A DNA stretch of 64,000 nucleotides, from the NCBI RefSeq assembly GCF_000767615.3, contig NZ_CP009553.3, positions 4,960,001 through 5,024,000 of the forward strand, given 5' to 3'. The notes below the pieces were generated by a model that was not told where the DNA came from, made no database searches, and saw only the letters and a program-made list of their open reading frames with translations. The DNA is from Pandoraea pnomenusa. GTDB lineage: Bacteria; Pseudomonadota; Gammaproteobacteria; Burkholderiales; Burkholderiaceae. Positions 59,514 to 64,000 of this stretch are shown one piece after another (the stretch's first letter is position 1; the number at the start of each line of letters is the position of its first letter). The position numbers and the translations under genes are program-made.

Positions 59514-60883
59514 CTTCGCGCCGACGATTCCTGCGTGACGCCGGTCTCGCCGTCATGGGCGCCGCCGCCGTCGAGCGGGCCAGCCTCGCCGCGCTGCCCG
59601 ACGCGGCAACCCGCAGCGATGCAAGTACCGCCAAACCCCTCGCCCCGCCCACCGGGCGGCCATACCGGCCCGTCGTGACGCTCAACGGCTGGACCTTGCC
59701 GTGGCGTATGCGCAATGGCGTCAAGGAGTTCCACCTGGTCGCCGAGCCCGTGGTGCGGGAGATCGCCCCCGGCATGCAGGCGAATCTGTGGGGCTACAAC
59801 GGCCAGAGTCCCGGTCCGACCATCGAGGTCGTCGAAGGCGACCGCGTTCGCCTTTACGTGACGAATCGTCTGCCCGAGCCGACCAGCGTGCACTGGCATG
59901 GGCAGCGACTGCCCAATGGCATGGACGGCGTGGCGGGCCTCAACCAGCGCGCCATCGCGCCGGGGCAGACCTACGTGTACGAATTCGAGGCGAAGCGGCC
60001 CGGCACCTTCATGTATCACCCGCACGCCGACGAAATGATGCAGATGGCCATGGGCCTCATGGGCTTCTGGGTCACGCATCCGAAAGATCCGTCGTTCATG
60101 CCGGTCGATCGCGATTACGTGTTCCTCATCAATGCCTACGCCATCGACCCCGGCACGCGCACGCCCCGTGTCAACGAGATGACGGACTTCAATCTGTGGA
60201 CGTGGAACAGCCGCGCGTTTCCCGGCATCGATCCGCTGGTCGCACGCCAGGGCGATCGGGTGCGCATCCGCATCGGCAATCTCACGATGACCAACCACCC
60301 GATCCACCTTCACGGCCACGAATTCAACGTGACGGGCACCGATGGCGGCTGGATTCCTCCGGGCGCCCAATGGCCCGAAGTCACCACCGACGTCGCGGTC
60401 GGACAGATGCGCGCCATCGAGTTCGACGCAACGGAACCCGGCGACTGGGCGTTTCACTGTCACAAGTCGCATCACACGATGAACCCGATGGGCCACGAGG
60501 TGCCGACCATGCTCGGCGTGAACCAGCGCGAGATCGCCGAAAAAATTTCGCGCATCATTCCCGACTACATGGCAATGGGCGAGACCGGCGGCTCCATGAA
60601 CGGCATGGAAATGCCATTGCCGGAAAATACGTTACCGATGATGACCGGCACGGGCCCGTACGGTCCCATCGAGATGGGCGGCATGTTCACCACGTTGAAA
60701 GTCCGGCATGACCTGCCACGCGACAGTTATCGCGATCCCGGCTGGTATCGCGCACCGCGCGGCTCGGTGGCGAGCCCGTGGCAAGGCAGCAGTTCCGCAT
60801 TACCCTCTTCACATCGTCAACCCGCCCGCTCCGGTCACGCCGTTGCACCGGCCAAGGCAGGCAAAACCGGAGTCAAATCATGA
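59510..60883 (+). CDS. Multicopper oxidase, Tat-exported
   Basis: A 457-residue periplasmic multicopper oxidase, probably oxidising Cu(I). A Tat signal (TSRRRFLRDAGLAVMGAAAV) precedes cupredoxin domains with all copper motifs: SVHWHGQ, YHPHAD, HPIHLHGHEF and HCHKSHHTM. The C-terminal 100 residues are Met-rich (GGSMNGMEMPLPENTLPMM, EMGGMFTT), as in copper-resistance oxidases. It overlaps the TolC gene before it and the cupredoxin gene after it by four bases each, marking one operon. Confidence 0.94.
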   Translation: MTSRRRFLRDAGLAVMGAAAVERASLAALPDAATRSDASTAKPLAPPTGRPYRPVVTLNGWTLPWRMRNGVKEFHLVAEPVVREIAPGMQANLWGYNGQSPGPTIEVVEGDRVRLYVTNRLPEPTSVHWHGQRLPNGMDGVAGLNQRAIAPGQTYVYEFEAKRPGTFMYHPHADEMMQMAMGLMGFWVTHPKDPSFMPVDRDYVFLINAYAIDPGTRTPRVNEMTDFNLWTWNSRAFPGIDPLVARQGDRVRIRIGNLTMTNHPIHLHGHEFNVTGTDGGWIPPGAQWPEVTTDVAVGQMRAIEFDATEPGDWAFHCHKSHHTMNPMGHEVPTMLGVNQREIAEKISRIIPDYMAMGETGGSMNGMEMPLPENTLPMMTGTGPYGPIEMGGMFTTLKVRHDLPRDSYRDPGWYRAPRGSVASPWQGSSSALPSSHRQPARSGHAVAPAKAGKTGVKS

Positions 60884-61389
60884 TGCGTTCGTTTCTTCAT
60901 CGCACCGCGCCCGCGCAACTCGCGCTCGGCACACTCGTCCTGGCACTCGCCGTGCCGGCCCTCGCCGACGACATGCATGCCATGCACATGCAGCACGGCC
61001 AGGGCAACGCGGCGGCGCCGGCCATCGGCGAGGCCGGCGACGACGCGCAGGCCACCCGCACCGTGGACGTCGACATGCGCGACACCATGCGCTTCTCGCC
61101 CGCCACGATCACCGTGCGCCGTGGCGACACGGTGCGTTTTGTCGTGACGAACAACGGCAAGGTGCGTCACGAGATGACGCTGGGCACGGCATCGGCGCTG
61201 GCCGAGCACGCGAAGATGATGCAGCAGATGCCGGACATGAAGCACGCCGAGGCCAACGCGGTGACGGTCGATCCCGGTCAGCGCAAGACCCTCGTGTGGC
61301 ACTTCACGCAGCCCGGCACCGTGGAATTCGCGTGTCTCGAACCGGGACACTTCGAGGCAGGCATGCGCGGCGTGGTCAATGTGCGGTAG
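60880..61389 (+). CDS. Cupredoxin-domain periplasmic copper protein
   Basis: A 169-residue exported plastocyanin/azurin-like protein. The signal peptide ends PALAD. An N-terminal Met/His patch (DMHAMHMQHGQG) precedes the cupredoxin fold. Type 1 copper ligands fit H97 (VRHEM), C152, H157 and M162 (ACLEPGHFEAGM). The start overlaps the multicopper oxidase stop. It may donate copper or electrons to the oxidase, or buffer periplasmic copper. A hairpin follows the stop. Confidence 0.92.
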   Translation: MMRSFLHRTAPAQLALGTLVLALAVPALADDMHAMHMQHGQGNAAAPAIGEAGDDAQATRTVDVDMRDTMRFSPATITVRRGDTVRFVVTNNGKVRHEMTLGTASALAEHAKMMQQMPDMKHAEANAVTVDPGQRKTLVWHFTQPGTVEFACLEPGHFEAGMRGVVNVR

Positions 61390-61402
61390 GCAGGACTGGC
61401 CA

Positions 61403-61428
61403 GACCGACCGGGCGCGCCCGGCCGGTC
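61403..61428. terminator. Hairpin between copper operon and yigZ
   Basis: GACCGACCGGG and CCCGGCCGGTC around CGCG, with one internal mismatch. It lies between converging genes. There is no T-run. Confidence 0.5.
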
Positions 61429-61431
61429 GCC

Positions 61432-62019
61432 TCAGGCCGCGCCGCAACGTTCGAGGCCGCCGCTCAATGCCTCTGTCGCGTCGGCCTCGAACGCAGCGAC
61501 GTCGCGCGCTCGCAGGCACAGTTGCAACGTCACCGCGTCGTCGTAGGCAACATCGAGCACTTGCGCGGCATGACGCTCCGCCAGCCGGCGCAGCATCGCT
61601 TCGTGGGCGAACGCACAGCGGTAACGCATCTGCGCCATCGGCTCGACTGCGGTGAGCGTGGCCAGCTTGAGGGCTTCGCTCACCGCCTGACCGTACGCGC
61701 GGGTCAGTCCGCCCGCGCCAAGCTTGATGCCGCCGTAATAACGCACCACCACCGCAAAGACATTCGTCAGGCCCTTGTGCATGAGCACGTTGTACATGGG
61801 CTTGGCGGCGGTGCCCCCCGGTTCGCCATCGTCGTCGAAGCCCGACGCTCCGTCGCACAGCAACACCCAGCAGTAGTGCGTGGCGTTCGGGTAGCGCACG
61901 CGCAGTGCGTCGAGTTCGCGCATGGCCGCCTCGCGCGACGCCGCCGGCATGACAATGCCGATGAACCGGCTCTTCCTGATTTCCAGCTCGGTCTCGACCG
62001 GCGCTGCCAATGCGTACAT
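61432..62019 (-). CDS. YigZ/IMPACT family protein
   Basis: A 195-residue UPF0029/IMPACT-type protein. Core motifs are KSRFIGIVMPAASREAAMREL, HYCWVLLCDGASGFDDDGEPGGTAAKPMYNVL and VFAVVVRYYGGIKLGAGGLTRAYGQAV. A C-terminal ferredoxin-like domain follows, as in E. coli YigZ. The role is not well defined; IMPACT proteins in eukaryotes regulate GCN2. It follows the PhzF gene on the minus strand after 22 bases, so the two are likely co-transcribed. Confidence 0.92.
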   Translation of the reverse strand: MYALAAPVETELEIRKSRFIGIVMPAASREAAMRELDALRVRYPNATHYCWVLLCDGASGFDDDGEPGGTAAKPMYNVLMHKGLTNVFAVVVRYYGGIKLGAGGLTRAYGQAVSEALKLATLTAVEPMAQMRYRCAFAHEAMLRRLAERHAAQVLDVAYDDAVTLQLCLRARDVAAFEADATEALSGGLERCGAA

Positions 62020-62041
62020 ACGGCTGTCGTCTCCCGGCGCC

Positions 62042-62911
62042 TTACAGGCGCACCTCGCCGCGCGCGAGTTCGATGACGTTGCCGCCGACCCGGATCTGCC
62101 GATCCGCCGTGACTTCGAGCGTCAGACGGCACGCGCGCTCCACGGCGTCGCCCTGCGACACGCGGGCACGCACCGGCAGCGGGTATCCCTGCCCGATCAG
62201 CCAGCCGCCGAGATTGGCGCAAGCCGAGCCCGTGCCCGGGTCTTCGCTCACGCCGCCGCCCTGGGTGGTGAAGAAGTAGCGCGCCGTCACGTCCAGCTCG
62301 CCGCCCCTCTCGCCATCGATGGAAAAAACGTAGCCCGTCTTGCGCCCGAGACTCGAGAGCGGCCAGCGCTCGAGCCGTGCGCTGTCCGGTTGCGCTCGCG
62401 CGACAGTCTCGGCATTGCGCAGCGGAATGAGCAACTGATCGGCGCCGGTATCGACCCACTGCGGCGATTGCGCGAGATCGTCCCGGCCGAGCCGCACGAG
62501 CGCGGCGATGTCGGCGTCCGCCTCGCTGGCCTTGGAGATCTTCGGCTCGCCAGACGACGGCGCCGTCAACGTCCAGTGATCGCCCGACGCTTCAACCGGA
62601 ACCCGGCCCGCGGCGAATTGCAGCGTGATCTGATCACCCAGACCACGCATGGCGCGCAGCACATGCGCCGTACCCAGCGTGGGATGTCCGGCAAACCGCA
62701 TTTCGTAGCCGGGCGTGAAGATCCGCACATGGGCGTCGGCCGTCTCGGAGGGCAGGATGAAGGTCGTCTCGGACAGATTGAACTGACGCGCCAGCGCGCG
62801 CATTTCATCGTCGCTCAGACCGCGCGCGTCTTCGAACACGCACAGCGGGTTGCCGCCGAACGTGGTTTCGGCGAACACATTGACGATGCGAAATGCGTAG
62901 GTGCGGCTCAT
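62042..62911 (-). CDS. PhzF family isomerase/epimerase
   Basis: A 289-residue PhzF-type protein with two diaminopimelate-epimerase-like halves. Signatures are FRIVNVFAETTFGGNPLCVFEDA (with the family GGNP), NLSETTFILPS (catalytic Glu), FTPGYEMRFAGHPTLGTAHVL and VSEDPGTGSACANLGGWL. No phenazine genes are near, so a general isomerase role is likelier than phenazine synthesis. ATG 62911 begins MSRTYAFR; a longer frame upstream is ignored. The promoter would be shared with, or opposite to, the pirin gene 340 bases away. Confidence 0.92.
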   Translation of the reverse strand: MSRTYAFRIVNVFAETTFGGNPLCVFEDARGLSDDEMRALARQFNLSETTFILPSETADAHVRIFTPGYEMRFAGHPTLGTAHVLRAMRGLGDQITLQFAAGRVPVEASGDHWTLTAPSSGEPKISKASEADADIAALVRLGRDDLAQSPQWVDTGADQLLIPLRNAETVARAQPDSARLERWPLSSLGRKTGYVFSIDGERGGELDVTARYFFTTQGGGVSEDPGTGSACANLGGWLIGQGYPLPVRARVSQGDAVERACRLTLEVTADRQIRVGGNVIELARGEVRL

Positions 62912-63150
62912 GACGAATCTCCGGTGGGGGTAGGTCGTTGGCGGCGCGGCTCCCGAATCCGGTCGGAACTGGCGACCGGCCCGCGGGCCTTGCAAAGGAA
63001 GGCCCGTAGTCTCGCACATCGCGCCCCGGCATGCGCACGACAGCTCCCGCTTTCGGACGATTGTCCGCGAGCCACCGGAATCGTCCGATCCCTTCACCAG
63101 CCTGGATAGCACTGAACCGCCCAATTGTCTCGTTTCAGATGACAATAATT

Positions 63151-63193
63151 CACAATTCAGACGGATTGTGGTTATCGCTCAGGACTCTAAAAT
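63151..63193 (+). promoter_or_regulatory. Pirin promoter with overlapping inverted repeat
   Basis: CACAAT (63151-63156) and ATTGTG (63165-63170) are separated by eight bases. TTGTGG (63166-63171) and TAAAAT (63188-63193), 16 bases apart, read as -35 and -10. The inverted repeat ends in the -35, so a bound regulator could block or recruit polymerase; the shape resembles a LysR-type site. The pirin ATG is 58 bases further on. Confidence 0.55.
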
Positions 63194-63250
63194 GACATTC
63201 ATCGAGGCACACACAGCCTCCCAACGAAACAGACAAGACAGGAGCACATC

Positions 63251-63970
63251 ATGCTGGACATCAGAAAGGCTGCGGACCGGGGCGTTGCAAATCACGGCTG
63301 GCTCAACTCGCGCCATACCTTCTCGTTTGCCAACTATTACGATCCGAAGCAAGTCGGCTTTTCCGATCTGCTGGTGATCAACGACGACCGCGTGGCACCG
63401 GCGCAGGGCTTCGGCAAGCACCCGCACCGCGACATGGAGATCTTCTCGTACGTGCTCGAAGGCGCGCTCGAGCACAAGGACACCATGGGCACGGGGTCGG
63501 TGATCGAGCCGGGCGACGTGCAGTTGATGAGCGCGGGGCGTGGCGTGGCGCACAGCGAGTTCAACCATTCGCCCACCTCGCCGGTGCACTTCCTGCAAAT
63601 CTGGATCGTGCCGAACCAGGCGGGCATCGCTCCGGAATATCAGCAACAACGGTTCACGCCGGAAGAAAAGCGCGGTCGCCTGCGGCTGATCATTTCGCCG
63701 GACGGCCAGGACGCCTCGCTGCGCATCCATCAGGACGCACGTGTGTACGCCGGGCTGTTCGACGGTGACGAGTCGGCCACGCTCACGCTGGCGCCGAACC
63801 GTTATGCCTACGTGCACGTGGCGCGCGGCAGCGTGACACTCAACGGTGTGGCGCTGGGGGAAGGCGACGGGGTGCGGGTGCGCGACGAAACGGCGCTCAC
63901 CCTCTCGAAGGGCAGCGACGCCGAGGTCCTCGTGTTCGATCTGCGCCCGGTGGAAACGCCCGACTTCTGA
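63251..63970 (+). CDS. Pirin family protein (quercetinase-like bicupin)
   Basis: A 239-residue bicupin. The metal-binding N-terminal cupin shows the His/Glu set in FGKHPHRDMEIFSYVLEGALEHKD and AGRGVAHSEFNHS, and the second cupin is degenerate. Size and sequence match the YhaK/YhhW-like group, of which E. coli YhhW is a quercetin 2,3-dioxygenase. CAGGAG precedes ATG 63251. A candidate promoter with an inverted repeat lies at 63151-63193. It is divergent from the phzF-yigZ pair. Confidence 0.93.
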   Translation: MLDIRKAADRGVANHGWLNSRHTFSFANYYDPKQVGFSDLLVINDDRVAPAQGFGKHPHRDMEIFSYVLEGALEHKDTMGTGSVIEPGDVQLMSAGRGVAHSEFNHSPTSPVHFLQIWIVPNQAGIAPEYQQQRFTPEEKRGRLRLIISPDGQDASLRIHQDARVYAGLFDGDESATLTLAPNRYAYVHVARGSVTLNGVALGEGDGVRVRDETALTLSKGSDAEVLVFDLRPVETPDF

Positions 63971-64000
63971 CGTCAGGCAGGTTGACCCGGCATACGCTTG

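Noticed and set aside
62042..62911. Phenazine biosynthesis locus
   Set aside because: A PhzF-family gene alone does not indicate phenazine synthesis; no phzA-G neighbours are present.

Overview
This window looks like a chromosomal segment of a high-GC Burkholderiales betaproteobacterium, probably Burkholderiaceae and plausibly Pandoraea. That placement is an inference from gene content and codon use: aceK beside a liu cluster, Burkholderia-type trimeric porins with the AQSNVTLYG start, DUF1840 and DUF1289 proteins, and a YaeQ gene. No rRNA, tRNA, CRISPR array, insertion sequence or phage gene was seen. The background is ordinary housekeeping and catabolic genes, with two less ordinary islands at about 33.9-38.5 kb and 46.8-61.4 kb.

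Layout. 0-11 kb: the 3' half of methionine synthase metH, an MgtC-family membrane protein, a small secreted protein, DUF1840, argS, a SPOR-domain protein, dsbA, an SDR, a lipoprotein and an MHS-type transporter. 11-30 kb: leucine/isovalerate catabolism. This holds the MerR regulator liuR divergent from an MBL-fold hydrolase, a PaaI-like thioesterase, liuA, aceK, carbonic anhydrase, a thiolase, an SDR, a DsbA-like isomerase, ychJ, liuB and liuC. A complete biotin operon bioA-F-D-B follows, then liuD. 30-34 kb: an AraC regulator, a 3-hydroxyisobutyrate-dehydrogenase-like enzyme and a porin. 33.9-38.5 kb: long gene-poor stretches, a 13-bp tandem repeat of 12 exact units, a possible small membrane protein, a DMT exporter and two related XRE regulators. 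38.6-46.6 kb: an alpha/beta hydrolase, yaeQ, ghrA, liuE, ybaK, a FlK-like thioesterase, DUF1289, MaoC, an MBL hydrolase and a nitronate monooxygenase. 46.8-51.3 kb: two large tandem paralogous exported proteins of no family I recognise. 51.4-56.7 kb: 3-hydroxyacyl-CoA dehydrogenase, a second porin and small exported or membrane hypotheticals. 56.8-61.4 kb: a copper locus with Met/His-rich periplasmic proteins, a TolC-family lipoprotein, a Tat-exported multicopper oxidase and a cupredoxin. 61.4-64 kb: a YigZ/IMPACT protein, a PhzF protein and a pirin.

How the genes work together. LiuA, LiuB/LiuD, LiuC and LiuE together convert isovaleryl-CoA to acetyl-CoA and acetoacetate. LiuB/LiuD is a biotin enzyme, and the biotin operon lies between its two subunit genes. 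Three LiuR-like palindromes (12179-12194, 12809-12836, 40360-40375) tie the dispersed pieces into one likely regulon, which also takes in the MBL hydrolase, the thioesterase and ghrA. The bio operon has its own candidate operator, TTATCGATAA, inside a possible promoter.

The strongest candidate for something undescribed is the tandem pair at 46865-51305. Both proteins have an unusually late export-type hydrophobic segment, a shared helical region, a shared Cys-containing motif and a C-terminal module. In that module Cys, His and Asp are conserved with identical spacing (34 and 51 residues), which suggests papain-like or transglutaminase-like cysteine hydrolases.
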